NCBI GenBank assembly: GCA_964388275.1
Contig: CAYLZD010000004.1
Location: 62,001-126,000 of the forward strand
Reading direction: 5' to 3'
DNA length: 64,000 bases
Source: JARYLZ01 sp964388275
Lineage (GTDB): Bacteria > Bacteroidota > Ignavibacteria > SZUA-365
The translations under genes and the position numbers were made by a program. This document shows positions 45,388-54,032 of the stretch, in pieces. Below the pieces are notes generated by a model, which did no database searches, was not told the DNA's origin, and saw only the letters and a list, made by a program, of their open reading frames with translations. Each line of letters opens with the position of its first letter. The first letter of the stretch is position 1.

Positions 45388-46434
45388 GTGATTGTGCTCG
45401 GCATCGAATCCTCCTGCGATGAGACGTCCGCGGCCGTCCTCGCCGACGGGGAACTCCGCTCCAACATCGTGTCGTCGCAGCAATTCCATACGCGCTTCGG
45501 CGGAGTCGTGCCCGAACTCGCTTCGCGCGCCCATTTAAGGGCGGTGGTTCCGATTGTGGGACAAGCGCTGCGCGTCGCGGGATGCGGTCCGAGGGACGTC
45601 GGGCTGGTCGCCGCCACGCAGGGGCCGGGACTCATCGGTTCGCTGCTCGTCGGATTGAATTTCGCGAAGGCGTTCGCGCTGGCCGCCTGCGTGCCGTTCA
45701 TCCCCGTCGATCATATAGAGGCGCACGTGTTCGCGCCGTTTCTAGACGAAAAGCATCCTTCGTACCCTTTCCTCAGTCTCGTAGTTTCCGGAGGTCACAC
45801 TCTTTTAATAAAAATCGACTCGCCCGGCCGGTATGATGTTCTCGGCGGCACAATAGACGACGCCGCCGGCGAGGCCTTCGACAAGGTGGCGAAGATGCTC
45901 GGACTCGGTTTCCCGGGAGGCCCCGAAATAGACCGGCGCTCCCGCCTGGGGGATCCGCAGGCGGTTCAGCTTCCCCGGCCTCTGCTGCACTCGCCCGATT
46001 ATTCCTTCAGTTTCAGCGGACTCAAGACATCCGTGCTCTATCATCTGCGCAAGCGGCAAAGGAATTTTCCCGAGGCAACTGAAGTCATCGGCGATGCCGA
46101 GTTGAACGACATCTGCGCGTCCTTCCAGCAGGCGGCCGTCGACGTTCTGACAGCCAAAACCATTCGCGCGGCCGAAGAGACGGGCATACGCGACATTTCC
46201 CTGGCCGGGGGCGTCTCGGCCAACACGGGCCTGCGCGAAAGGATGGAATGCCTGTGCGAAGAGCGTGGTTGCCGTTTCTTTCCGCCGTCTCCGGAATTCA
46301 CCACGGACAACGCCGCCATGGTCGCCAACCGCGCGGCCATGATATGCCCGCCTTCGTTCGCGGGGACGCTGTACGCGCCGGCCTATTCCCGATTGACAGG
46401 ACTCCGCAAAGATGCGCGCGCTCACGCTGATTAG
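45388..46434 (+). CDS. tsaD: tRNA N6-adenosine threonylcarbamoyltransferase
   Basis: Catalytic subunit that transfers the threonylcarbamoyl group to A37 of tRNA. The 348-aa protein begins MIVLGIESSCDETSAAVL, has GGVVPELASRAHL near residue 38, the metal-binding VDHIEAHVFAPF (two His, near residue 109), and GGVSANTGLRERM near residue 270. The start is GTG at 45388, six bases after DUF4921. Its end overlaps mltG by 23 bases. Partners tsaB and tsaE are at 11.6-12.8 kb and tsaC at 15.9 kb. Confidence 0.96.
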   Translation: MIVLGIESSCDETSAAVLADGELRSNIVSSQQFHTRFGGVVPELASRAHLRAVVPIVGQALRVAGCGPRDVGLVAATQGPGLIGSLLVGLNFAKAFALAACVPFIPVDHIEAHVFAPFLDEKHPSYPFLSLVVSGGHTLLIKIDSPGRYDVLGGTIDDAAGEAFDKVAKMLGLGFPGGPEIDRRSRLGDPQAVQLPRPLLHSPDYSFSFSGLKTSVLYHLRKRQRNFPEATEVIGDAELNDICASFQQAAVDVLTAKTIRAAEETGIRDISLAGGVSANTGLRERMECLCEERGCRFFPPSPEFTTDNAAMVANRAAMICPPSFAGTLYAPAYSRLTGLRKDARAHAD

Positions 46435-47419
46435 AACCCTCGCGATCCTGCTTCTGCTGTGCGCGGCGTTCTTTCTTTTTTTGGTCTTCGGCCCGCACAA
46501 AGCCGCTCGGATCCGTGATATTCCGATACAACGCGGCGCCTCTCTGACGGAAATCGGCCGCGTCCTGCAGGACAGCGGAGCAGTTTACAACGGTCTGGCT
46601 TTTGCAGCGGCGGCCAAACTGTCGGGAAAATCCCGGCGACTGCAGAGCGGCACTTACCGTTTTCCGTATGATGTGTCTACGGCCGAAATCATCGACGCTC
46701 TGGCATCCGGCAAGCACCAGGTGGAGGTTTGGATCACCTTCAACGAGGGCATCACCGTGCGTGGAATCGCGTCGCGACTGCAGAAACGACTGGGCATGGA
46801 TTCGGCCTCCTTCGTCAGGGCCGCCCGCGATCCCCGTCTGCTGCGAAGCTTGGGAATAGCCGCGGAAGGAATGGAGGGATATCTGTATCCGGACACATAC
46901 CTTTTTCGACTGGAAGTTTCGCCGGAAAGCGTTATTACGCGCATGCATCGCCGCTTGCTCAAGGCACTGGAACCGGAACTCCGTGACCGCATGAAACGCC
47001 GAAACCGCTCTCTTCACGAAATCATGACAATGGCGTCCATAATAGAAGGTGAAACGAAAAAACCCGAGGAGCGCGCCCGCATCGCAGGAGTCTATTACAA
47101 CCGCCTCCACCGAGGCATGAAACTCCAGGCGGATCCGACGATTCAATATCTGATACCCGACGGACCCAGGCGCCTGTTGTACAGGGATCTGAAGCGCGAA
47201 TCTCCCTACAACACCTATCTGCGGCGCGGTCTTCCGCCCGGGCCGGTCAACAACCCCGGTATCGCGGCCGTCACCGCCGCCTTGTACCCCGAAAGCCACA
47301 AGTTTCTGTATTTTGTCGCGGACGGCAGCGGCGGGCATAAATTTTCGCGCAATGCTCAGGAGCATGCCGCGGCAGTCAGCGAATATCGCCGGATCATGCG
47401 GGAAAGCACCGAACAATGA
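46412..47419 (+). CDS. mltG: Endolytic murein transglycosylase MltG
   Basis: Inner-membrane lytic transglycosylase that cuts nascent glycan strands and sets their length. The 335-aa protein has one N-terminal helix (TLAILLLLCAAFFLFLVF), a LysM-like region, and the YceG/MltG catalytic domain with TMASIIEGETKKPEER (catalytic Glu near residue 212), GVYYNRLHRGMKLQADPT, SPYNTYLRRGLPPGPVNNPG and a C-terminal FLYFVADGSGGHKFS. It overlaps tsaD by 23 bases and the next gene by four. Confidence 0.95.
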   Translation: MRALTLIRTLAILLLLCAAFFLFLVFGPHKAARIRDIPIQRGASLTEIGRVLQDSGAVYNGLAFAAAAKLSGKSRRLQSGTYRFPYDVSTAEIIDALASGKHQVEVWITFNEGITVRGIASRLQKRLGMDSASFVRAARDPRLLRSLGIAAEGMEGYLYPDTYLFRLEVSPESVITRMHRRLLKALEPELRDRMKRRNRSLHEIMTMASIIEGETKKPEERARIAGVYYNRLHRGMKLQADPTIQYLIPDGPRRLLYRDLKRESPYNTYLRRGLPPGPVNNPGIAAVTAALYPESHKFLYFVADGSGGHKFSRNAQEHAAAVSEYRRIMRESTEQ

Positions 47420-48993
47420 CACAAAAAGCACTGGATCTAAGGCAGTTGTACGCCCTGCTTTCCGTGTCGTTGAAGCTTCACGCGCGCGGCAAGGGCGGCA
47501 AGACCATGTACGGCCGCATACTTTCGATCATTTTCTCATATGGAATCGCTTCGGCATACCTCGCGTGGTCCCTGAGCCGGAGTTTTCACGAACCTTCGTA
47601 CATAGCCATCTCGGTGCTGGTCACCTCGTACCTTGCATGCTACACGGTGTTGAGTTCCTATTCGATAATCTTCCTCGATGCCGACGAACGCCGGATACTT
47701 CGCCTGTTCCCGATCTCGCAAAGGACGTTGTTATACAGCCGCATCGTCAACCTGTTGCTCTTCTCCGCGCTCCTGAGCGCGCCTTTCGTCCTTCCACAGG
47801 CCATCTTTTACGGTGTTTCGACCGGATCGACCGTCGATGCGGCGCTGTTCGCCGTCGTCCTCATGCTCTCGTTCTTGTGGGTGGTCGGCTACACGATCAT
47901 TCTCTACAACAGCCTGATACTCCGCTTCGCCTCGTCCTCACGGCTGCTGGCGACGATGCAGGCCGGCCTGGTATTCCTTCTGTTGTTCTTCTACCAGGGC
48001 TTGCCGTCTTTTTCCACCGCGCATTTCTGGTGGGAAAGTTTCCTGACCTCGGCTTATGCTCCCCTTTCCCCGCCCCACTGGTTCATATCAGTATTCGGGA
48101 TCGCAGCCGGAAAGCCGTTACTGCCCAATGGCGGACTTCTGGCTATGCAGGCGGCGGCGACCGCGCTGTTTCTGCTCGTGTTGCTCCGAACCCGCTGGAT
48201 CCTGCTCCCGGAGATGGCCCTCACTCCCGATTCGCCCGCCCACGACGCGTCGACGGCAGGCAGATGGTCCGCCCTGTATGCACGCTTGCGCGCTTTCAAA
48301 GTTGACGTGCGAGCGGGATTCGAACTCTTCGGACAACTCCTGACACGAGACAAGACGCTTCGCTTCCAGGTTGTCCCGATTGTTATGATGCCTGTTGCCG
48401 TCGCCCTGTACGGCTTGATGACGGGGGGACTGGACTCGCCCTTCGACGGACGGATTCATACGCCGGCCGCGAAAGTGCACATACCGGTCATGGTGTTTTT
48501 CCTTTTCTCTTCCCGGCACATAGACCAGACGGTTCTGAAAAGCGTCCAACCGGGCGCCGTGTGGCTGCTCTTCTCACAGTCATCACAAGCCCTCGTCAAC
48601 TTCGCCCGCGGTGTCAGATCGTCGATTTTTGCGCGCATCCTCCTGCCGCAAGCCGGACTTCTGCTCGTACTTTTCAGCGCAACCATGCCGGTGCGAGAAG
48701 CGGTTCTGCAGACCGCTTTCCTGGTCGTTGTTTGCCGTTTCCAGTCCGCCTCCATAGCCTTCCTGCGTCCCCGTATACCGTTCACGGAAAACGAATCCCA
48801 TTTAGCGACGGTACACAGATTTACGCAGTTTTTCGTGATACTGCCTTATGTCATGCTGGCGCTGATACCACACGCATTGTTATCGAACGACACCATATCT
48901 TTCATAGGACTGCTTCTGTTTCTGGAAATGCTCACCGCCATCTGCCATGTTTTGTCGAGAAAGCGAAGAATATCTCTTCCGGGAATCGCCTGA
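47416..48993 (+). CDS. Polytopic membrane protein, ABC-2 permease-like
   Basis: A 525-aa very hydrophobic protein with roughly ten transmembrane helices in two groups separated by a loop at about residues 270-300. A charged segment GRILSIIFSYGIASAYLAWSL near residue 34 and the pattern FLDADERRILRLFPISQRTLL near residue 90 look like ABC-2-type permeases of the large uncharacterised kind. No ATPase gene is near, so whether it transports anything is unclear. It overlaps mltG by four bases and ends four bases before an Ig-like lipoprotein gene, so it belongs to the same transcript. Confidence 0.7.
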   Translation: MTQKALDLRQLYALLSVSLKLHARGKGGKTMYGRILSIIFSYGIASAYLAWSLSRSFHEPSYIAISVLVTSYLACYTVLSSYSIIFLDADERRILRLFPISQRTLLYSRIVNLLLFSALLSAPFVLPQAIFYGVSTGSTVDAALFAVVLMLSFLWVVGYTIILYNSLILRFASSSRLLATMQAGLVFLLLFFYQGLPSFSTAHFWWESFLTSAYAPLSPPHWFISVFGIAAGKPLLPNGGLLAMQAAATALFLLVLLRTRWILLPEMALTPDSPAHDASTAGRWSALYARLRAFKVDVRAGFELFGQLLTRDKTLRFQVVPIVMMPVAVALYGLMTGGLDSPFDGRIHTPAAKVHIPVMVFFLFSSRHIDQTVLKSVQPGAVWLLFSQSSQALVNFARGVRSSIFARILLPQAGLLLVLFSATMPVREAVLQTAFLVVVCRFQSASIAFLRPRIPFTENESHLATVHRFTQFFVILPYVMLALIPHALLSNDTISFIGLLLFLEMLTAICHVLSRKRRISLPGIA

Positions 48994-48997
48994 GCGC

Positions 48998-50674
48998 ATG
49001 CTCGGTTTCAGGGCCGCGTCGGTTCTTCTCTGGGGACTTCTTTGCGCTGGATGCGCTACGCAGCGACCGCCGGGGGGCGGTCCACCGGACGGCGATCCGC
49101 CGCGCATAGTCGAAACGACCCCCGCGCACGGCACGATCCGTTTTTCGGGAGACCGGCTGACGTTCCTCTTCGATGAATATGTGGACAGGCGTTCCTTCGA
49201 GCAGTCATTCCATCTGACGCCCCCGCCGGAATCGCCGACCGCATTCAGATGGAGCGGAAAGAAGGTTGAGGCGTTGTTGGGAGGACAGCTCAAGGCGAAT
49301 CGAACCTATGTGGCTACCGTCGGCGCGACGGTCAGGGATGTGCGGGCAGGAAATCAGATGTATGAATCCTTTACTCTGGCGTTCTCGACGGGGGACAATC
49401 TCGACAAGGGACGACTTTCCGGCCGGGTATACGACGAAGCGCCCGCGGGGGTGGCCGTACTCGCCTACGATTTAAGCGGCCTGGATCCCGATACGCTGGA
49501 TCCGCGTTCGAGAGCGCCCGACTACGTGATACAGACTTCGGAAAGCGGAGCATTCCGCTTCACAAACATGGCTGACGGCAAATATCGAATTTTAGCGGTG
49601 CGTGATCGCGGAAACAATCTCCGCTACGATCCGGAGACCGACGCTTTCGGGGTCGCTCCCGATGATGTGTACGTCAGGCAACTCGATACGCTGGCGCCGC
49701 CGGTGGCCATGCGGCTGACGATGGAGGACACCACGGCGCCGTATCTTCAAAACGCCTCGGCCCCGCACTCAGGCGCCATCCTTTTGAGGTTTTCGGAAGC
49801 CGTATCAGGTCTTGACGCCGCGGCCGCGAAGTTGCGGGATTCCGCCACCGGCGCTGACATCGGGATTATCGCCGCGGCCGATGCGCCTGATGCGCGCCAC
49901 GGAATACTGCTGTTTTCCTCGGAACCGATGCGCTCCACCCGTTACTTTCTTGATCCTGGGCCCGTTTGCGACATCTCGGGCAATTGCATGCTGGAAAGCT
50001 CCCGCCAAACCGCCGTGGAAGGCGTCGACTCGGCAGACGACACGAACGTCCGACTCCTGCGGAGCTTCCCGGAGGTCCGGGCCGCGGCTTTTCCTGTCGA
50101 CTCGCCATTCGTGCTGCTGTTCAGCAAACCGATGACTTCGGCTTGGAGCGTGACATTGACTGACAGCAACAAGGTCGAGCACCCCGTGGAGGCCGAGTGG
50201 ACTTCGCCGGTAATGCTGACCGTGAGGCACGCTCGCCTGCCTGAAGCGTCGAGATTCACTCTTTGCGCTGATCTTCGGCTCATGAGGGATTCACTGCAGG
50301 GCAAAATCGCCGGAGACACGGTGCTATGCATCCCGTTCGCCACCGACCGGCCGCCCGAGTCCGGCGCCATATCAGGAGTCGTGGAAGTTCGGTCGAAAGC
50401 GGCGGGGCGCGTGCGGGTGCGGGCCAGGCACATCGAGACCAACCGCTCTGAAATCACCGCCGCGACCGGCAGCGGTTCCTACGGCTTCCCTTCCGTGCCG
50501 CCCGGGCGCTTTCTTCTCGATGCGTTCATTGACGCCGACGATGACGGACGCCTCTCACACGGACGGCCATTTCCCTTCAAGGCGTCGGAACGTTTCGGAG
50601 CGGGCGCCGATACGGTCCGGGTCCGCTCGCGCTGGGAGACGCGAGGCGCGAACACGACGATAGTAATACCGTAG
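48998..50674 (+). CDS. Lipoprotein with bacterial Ig-like domains
   Basis: A 558-aa lipoprotein: signal MLGFRAASVLLWGLLCAGC with the lipidated Cys at about residue 19, then a Pro/Gly-rich linker. The first domain (PPRIVETTPAHGTIRFSGDRL, FDEYVDRRSFEQSFHLTPPP) is a Big_5-type Ig-like domain; a second similar unit begins around APYLQNASAPHSGAILLRFSE, and the end resembles a carboxypeptidase-regulatory-like fold. The start at 48998 follows the previous stop by four bases; an in-frame ATG at 48947 lies inside the previous gene. Proteins of this type sit on the outer membrane of Bacteroidota; role unknown. Confidence 0.8.
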   Translation: MLGFRAASVLLWGLLCAGCATQRPPGGGPPDGDPPRIVETTPAHGTIRFSGDRLTFLFDEYVDRRSFEQSFHLTPPPESPTAFRWSGKKVEALLGGQLKANRTYVATVGATVRDVRAGNQMYESFTLAFSTGDNLDKGRLSGRVYDEAPAGVAVLAYDLSGLDPDTLDPRSRAPDYVIQTSESGAFRFTNMADGKYRILAVRDRGNNLRYDPETDAFGVAPDDVYVRQLDTLAPPVAMRLTMEDTTAPYLQNASAPHSGAILLRFSEAVSGLDAAAAKLRDSATGADIGIIAAADAPDARHGILLFSSEPMRSTRYFLDPGPVCDISGNCMLESSRQTAVEGVDSADDTNVRLLRSFPEVRAAAFPVDSPFVLLFSKPMTSAWSVTLTDSNKVEHPVEAEWTSPVMLTVRHARLPEASRFTLCADLRLMRDSLQGKIAGDTVLCIPFATDRPPESGAISGVVEVRSKAAGRVRVRARHIETNRSEITAATGSGSYGFPSVPPGRFLLDAFIDADDDGRLSHGRPFPFKASERFGAGADTVRVRSRWETRGANTTIVIP

Positions 50675-50714
50675 CCTGCGAGCGGAGGCGCGTCGCCGCG
50701 CGGGCTTCGGGATT

Positions 50715-51236
50715 TCATCTCATCACTTCAACCGCAAAAGCCCCTGTATAACCGCGGTCGAGCACTTCCTCCTTGAAGCGGGTTGCTTGCTCCCGCGTCG
50801 GGAAGGATCCCACAGTGACTTTGTACAATCCAGAGACGGCGTCGAAATCCTTGTATACCGGGTGAGAAAACTTGCCCCTGACTTCCGCGAAAAGCTGATC
50901 CGCGCCGGCCTCGGCTCTAAAAGCGCCGATCTGAACGCTCCACATCATTACTCCGCTCCTGACAGGATCCTTCGCGCGCGGCGGTGCATCGGCGTCCTCG
51001 GGCGCACCGGCAGGATTCCGCTGCGGGGCAGCCGCCTCTGGTTCTCTCGAAGGGGCTTCCGGAGCGACATCCGGCGGAGTTTCGGTTGCGGGGATGACTA
51101 TCTCCTCTTTATCAACCGTACGGAAACCCTCCGGAGCTCTTTCTCCTCCGCCCGCGGTTTCCTCGGAACCGCTGCATCCTGCAATCCAGACGCACATCGC
51201 GGTCGCGACGATGAGGCGCACTGTAAGCGTTTTCAT
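50715..51236 (-). CDS. SPOR-domain lipoprotein
   Basis: A 173-aa lipoprotein with signal MKTLTVRLIVATAMCVWIAGC (lipidated Cys near residue 21), an acidic Pro/Ala-rich linker and a C-terminal SPOR domain (WSVQIGAFRAEAGADQLFAEV, LYKVTVGSFPTREQATRFKEE), which binds denuded glycan strands at division sites. The start at 51236 is chosen because GGAG lies six bases upstream. It follows deoC by 15 bases, so both are transcribed together, though no functional link is obvious. Confidence 0.9.
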   Translation of the reverse strand: MKTLTVRLIVATAMCVWIAGCSGSEETAGGGERAPEGFRTVDKEEIVIPATETPPDVAPEAPSREPEAAAPQRNPAGAPEDADAPPRAKDPVRSGVMMWSVQIGAFRAEAGADQLFAEVRGKFSHPVYKDFDAVSGLYKVTVGSFPTREQATRFKEEVLDRGYTGAFAVEVMR

Positions 51237-51251
51237 TCGACACTCCATGTC

Positions 51252-52001
51252 TTAATTTGTTCCGAAAAAGGCGACACCCGAACTCGTGCCTATCCGGTCC
51301 GCGCCGTGTTCGAGCATAATGAGCGCAGCTTCCCGTGTGCGTATTCCTCCGCTGGCTTTTACGCGCAACCGGGAAGCAGCGGCGAAGCGCAGCAGAGCGA
51401 CGTCGGCGTGAGTGGCCCCAGCGGCCGCGAACCCGGTCGAGGTTTTCACAAAATCGGCGCCCGCCTCCCGCGCCAGGAGGGTCGCGATTATTTTCTGCTT
51501 GTCGTCCAGCAGGCAGGTCTCGATAATGACTTTTACGATATGGTCCGGCCTAACGCCCTTGGCGGTCTCGACCACAGCGCGTATGTCATCGAATACTTCT
51601 TCGTATGCGCCGGATTTGAGATGACCGATAAGCATGACCGTATCGAACTCCGCCGCGCCGGAAAGAGCCGCGCGTGTAGTTTGATGCATTTTCGTCGACG
51701 CCTTCGACGCGCCGAGCGGGAAGCCGATTACGGTCGCGACAGGCACGTCCGCTCCTGTGAGCAGATCGGCGCAGAGCTGAACCCAGATTGGATTTACGCA
51801 TACCGCGGCAAAACGGTGATCCCGGGCTTCCACACACAGGCGCATCACATCTTCTTCCGTCGTATCCGGACGCAGGAGAGTATGTTCGATGCGGCTCGCC
51901 AGATCATTTTCGAATGTGCCGCGCGGGCGGAGAGGATAATCCCCGCCTATCTTCCGCCATTCGGCGAGGAGCGTGACGCTTTCATCTGTAATGGGAATCA
52001 C
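51252..52001 (-). CDS. deoC: Deoxyribose-phosphate aldolase
   Basis: Cleaves 2-deoxyribose 5-phosphate to glyceraldehyde 3-phosphate and acetaldehyde in nucleoside breakdown. The 249-aa protein has IEHTLLRPDTTEEDV near residue 38, AVCVNPIWVQL, VIGFPLGASKASTKM near residue 93, the Schiff-base Lys region GADFVKTSTGFAAAGATHADV near residue 175 and VKASGGIRTREAAL near residue 205. The start is GTG at 52001 because AGGAGG lies five bases upstream; the frame extends further, but that stretch overlaps a tRNA gene and is not coding. Confidence 0.93.
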   Translation of the reverse strand: MIPITDESVTLLAEWRKIGGDYPLRPRGTFENDLASRIEHTLLRPDTTEEDVMRLCVEARDHRFAAVCVNPIWVQLCADLLTGADVPVATVIGFPLGASKASTKMHQTTRAALSGAAEFDTVMLIGHLKSGAYEEVFDDIRAVVETAKGVRPDHIVKVIIETCLLDDKQKIIATLLAREAGADFVKTSTGFAAAGATHADVALLRFAAASRLRVKASGGIRTREAALIMLEHGADRIGTSSGVAFFGTN

Positions 52002-52088
52002 TGGAACCTCCTGGCTTGGTTGATGACAACTCAAGATACGACATCGCTGAAAATATGCGAAAATCCTTGAATTGAAATACGCCGTCCG

Positions 52089-52120
52089 AAAAAGGCGAGG
52101 ACCGGTGCAAGCGGTCCTCG
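52089..52120 (-). terminator. Rho-independent terminator after the tRNA gene
   Basis: On the minus strand an 8-bp perfect stem CGAGGACC / GGTCCTCG (52120-52113 with 52103-52096, nine-base loop) followed by CC and five T (52093-52089). It separates the tRNA from deoC. Confidence 0.8.
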
Positions 52121-52126
52121 AGTTCG

Positions 52127-52199
52127 TAGCGGGTGAGGGATTCGAACCCACGACACACGGATTATGATTCCGTTGCTCTACCGACTGAGCTAACCCGCC
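52127..52199 (-). tRNA. tRNA with CAT anticodon (elongator Met, or Ile2)
   Basis: A 73-base cloverleaf: acceptor GGCGGGT / ACCCGCT with a G-T pair at 1-72 and A73, D-arm GCTC / GAGC, anticodon stem ACGGA / TCCGT with loop ATCATAA (anticodon CAT), T-loop TTCGAAT. The T-stem has one T-T mismatch (GTGGG / CCCTC). CCA is not encoded. The anticodon stem lacks the three G-C pairs of an initiator and the 1-72 position is paired, so it is not the initiator. Met versus lysidine-modified Ile2 cannot be decided by eye. Confidence 0.92.
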
Positions 52200-52208
52200 G
52201 CACAGATT

Positions 52209-52240
52209 CAAATTTATTAAAATCCGCCTCAGGAAGCAAA
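52209..52240 (-). promoter_or_regulatory. Bacteroidota-type promoter of the tRNA gene
   Basis: On the minus strand TTTG (52240-52237), 20-base spacer, TAAATTTG (52216-52209), an exact TAnnTTTG. It ends ten bases before the first tRNA base, the right distance for a very short leader. Confidence 0.65.
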
Positions 52241-52393
52241 GCGTCCGGCGGCCTCGCGCCGACGTCCGACGCATCCCGCCTTGCGGTCTTCAGGACTGGA
52301 TCTGTCATGATCGACAGTTGCCGTTTGAATTCTTATTTTACGCACTGCCGCGGGATCAATCCACGCACACTCGATTCATTGAGCAAAAACATC

Positions 52394-53995
52394 ATGCAAA
52401 CGCAATTCCGACGCCTGTTTTCCTTGGGTGATATCAGCGCATTTTTCGGGCTGATGCTTGATAATCTTACCTCCCTGTCTTTTATGGCGGGCATACTCAT
52501 TTTCGTCTTCGGCTTTCCAGCCGATGTGGTTTTTCTTCGCATGTTCCCGGGGACGGCCCTGGGAGTGATGTTCGGCGACTTGGTCTACACCTGGCTTGCA
52601 TACAGAACCGCCCGGAAGACGGGCCGCAGCGACGTTACCGCGATGCCCTTGGGTCTCGATACTCCGTCCACCATAGGAATCACGCTCGTAGTGCTGGGGC
52701 CTGCCTTCACGGCCATGAAAGCGGACGGCTTGTCCGCGCATGACGCGGCGATCATGACATGGCAAATAGGCATGGCGACGATGATCATGATCGGCGTGGT
52801 AAAACTCGCGCTGTCCTTCGCAGGGGATTGGGTGCGGAAAGCGGTGCCCCAGGCGGGGCTTCTCGGTTCGCTGGCCGGGATCGGTCTCGCGCTGATCGGA
52901 GCGATTCCTCTGGTGGACATTTTCGGCATGCCGGCGGTCGGCATACTCTCTCTCGGCATAGTCATATACGCGGTCATCGCGGGAATCAAACTGCCGTGGA
53001 ATATGCCGGGCGTACTTGCGGCAGTGCTCGCGGGATCGGCGGTGTATTATGCGCTGGGACCGATCGGCCTCATCGGGGCCGGAGAATTCGCGCTGCCGGC
53101 TTTAAAACTGCACATCGGCCTACCGCTGCCCACGCTGGATTTCGTCGCGGGGCTCAAGCCCGCGTTGGCGTATCTGCCGATTGCCGTGCCTTTCGGAATT
53201 CTCACGGTTGTGGGCGGCATAAACACGACTGAAAGCGCGCGCGTGGCCGGCGATGAATACAGCACCCGCGACATACTTCTGACCGAGGCGGCCGCCACAT
53301 TGCTTGCGGGATTCACCGGCGGCGTCGCGCAGACCACGCCTTATATCGGACAACCGGCCTACAAGCGGATGGGCGCGAAAGCGGGATACACGCTTCTCAC
53401 GGGACTCTTCATCGGCATAGGCGGCATGCTGGGCTATGTCTCCTTCATCGTCGAACTGATACCTCGCGCAGCCCTGGCGCCCATACTGGTGTTCGTTGCG
53501 CTCGACATAGTGAGACAGAGCTTCAATGCCTGCCCGAGACGTCATGCATGGGCCGTGGCCTTCGCGTTTTTTCCTAGCATCGCCCGCCTTCTCGCGATCA
53601 AACTCGGCGATCCGGCCTATGTCGCCCCTGAAACCTTCGGAAGATTGCTCCAAATTCCGGGAAAGGCCTTTCCCGAGTTGCTTGCATTATTGGCACTCGG
53701 CAACGGTTTCATCATAACCGCCATGCTCTGGGGAGCATTCGTCGCGGAAACGATCGATCGCCGCCTGAAAATAGCGGCTTTATACCTTTTCATACTTGCC
53801 GGCTTTTCGTTGTTCGGGATCGTGCATTCCCCCACGCCGGACGGCGTGATGTTCCTCCCCTGGCAGTTGAGCGCTATGCCGCAGGCATTTGCGGTTGAAA
53901 TATCAGCCGCATACGCCGTTCTCGGTGCATTGCTTCTGGTTTTTTCGTTCACGAGAGCGAGCCGGGCGAGGGTGTCGGACGCATTCGAGGATTGA
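52394..53995 (+). CDS. NCS2-type xanthine/uracil permease-like transporter
   Basis: A 533-aa polytopic inner-membrane protein with about 12-14 helices. The pattern NLTSLSFMAGILIFVFGFPADVV at the start, AMPLGLDTPSTIGITLVVLG near residue 97, VVGGINTTESARVAGDEYSTRD near residue 274 and GFTGGVAQTTPYIGQPAYKRMG near residue 308 fit the nucleobase-permease (NCS2/AzgA-like) fold. The substrate is unknown. The ATG at 52394 is chosen because the frame upstream runs through the tRNA gene on the other strand. Nothing in the 190 bp upstream looks like a gene. Confidence 0.82.
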   Translation: MQTQFRRLFSLGDISAFFGLMLDNLTSLSFMAGILIFVFGFPADVVFLRMFPGTALGVMFGDLVYTWLAYRTARKTGRSDVTAMPLGLDTPSTIGITLVVLGPAFTAMKADGLSAHDAAIMTWQIGMATMIMIGVVKLALSFAGDWVRKAVPQAGLLGSLAGIGLALIGAIPLVDIFGMPAVGILSLGIVIYAVIAGIKLPWNMPGVLAAVLAGSAVYYALGPIGLIGAGEFALPALKLHIGLPLPTLDFVAGLKPALAYLPIAVPFGILTVVGGINTTESARVAGDEYSTRDILLTEAAATLLAGFTGGVAQTTPYIGQPAYKRMGAKAGYTLLTGLFIGIGGMLGYVSFIVELIPRAALAPILVFVALDIVRQSFNACPRRHAWAVAFAFFPSIARLLAIKLGDPAYVAPETFGRLLQIPGKAFPELLALLALGNGFIITAMLWGAFVAETIDRRLKIAALYLFILAGFSLFGIVHSPTPDGVMFLPWQLSAMPQAFAVEISAAYAVLGALLLVFSFTRASRARVSDAFED

Positions 53996-54032
53996 ACAGC
54001 CATGCGGTATCCGGGCCGCTCCTGCACCCATT

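Noticed and set aside
52127..52199. Initiator tRNA-fMet
   Set aside because: The anticodon stem lacks the three G-C pairs, and the 1-72 position is a pair rather than the C-A mismatch.
52002..52274. N-terminal extension of deoC through the tRNA region
   Set aside because: The open frame runs across a complete tRNA gene and a terminator; the GTG at 52001 with AGGAGG five bases upstream is the better start.
52133..52393. N-terminal extension of the NCS2-type permease
   Set aside because: It overlaps the tRNA gene on the other strand and its promoter; the first helix begins after the ATG at 52394.
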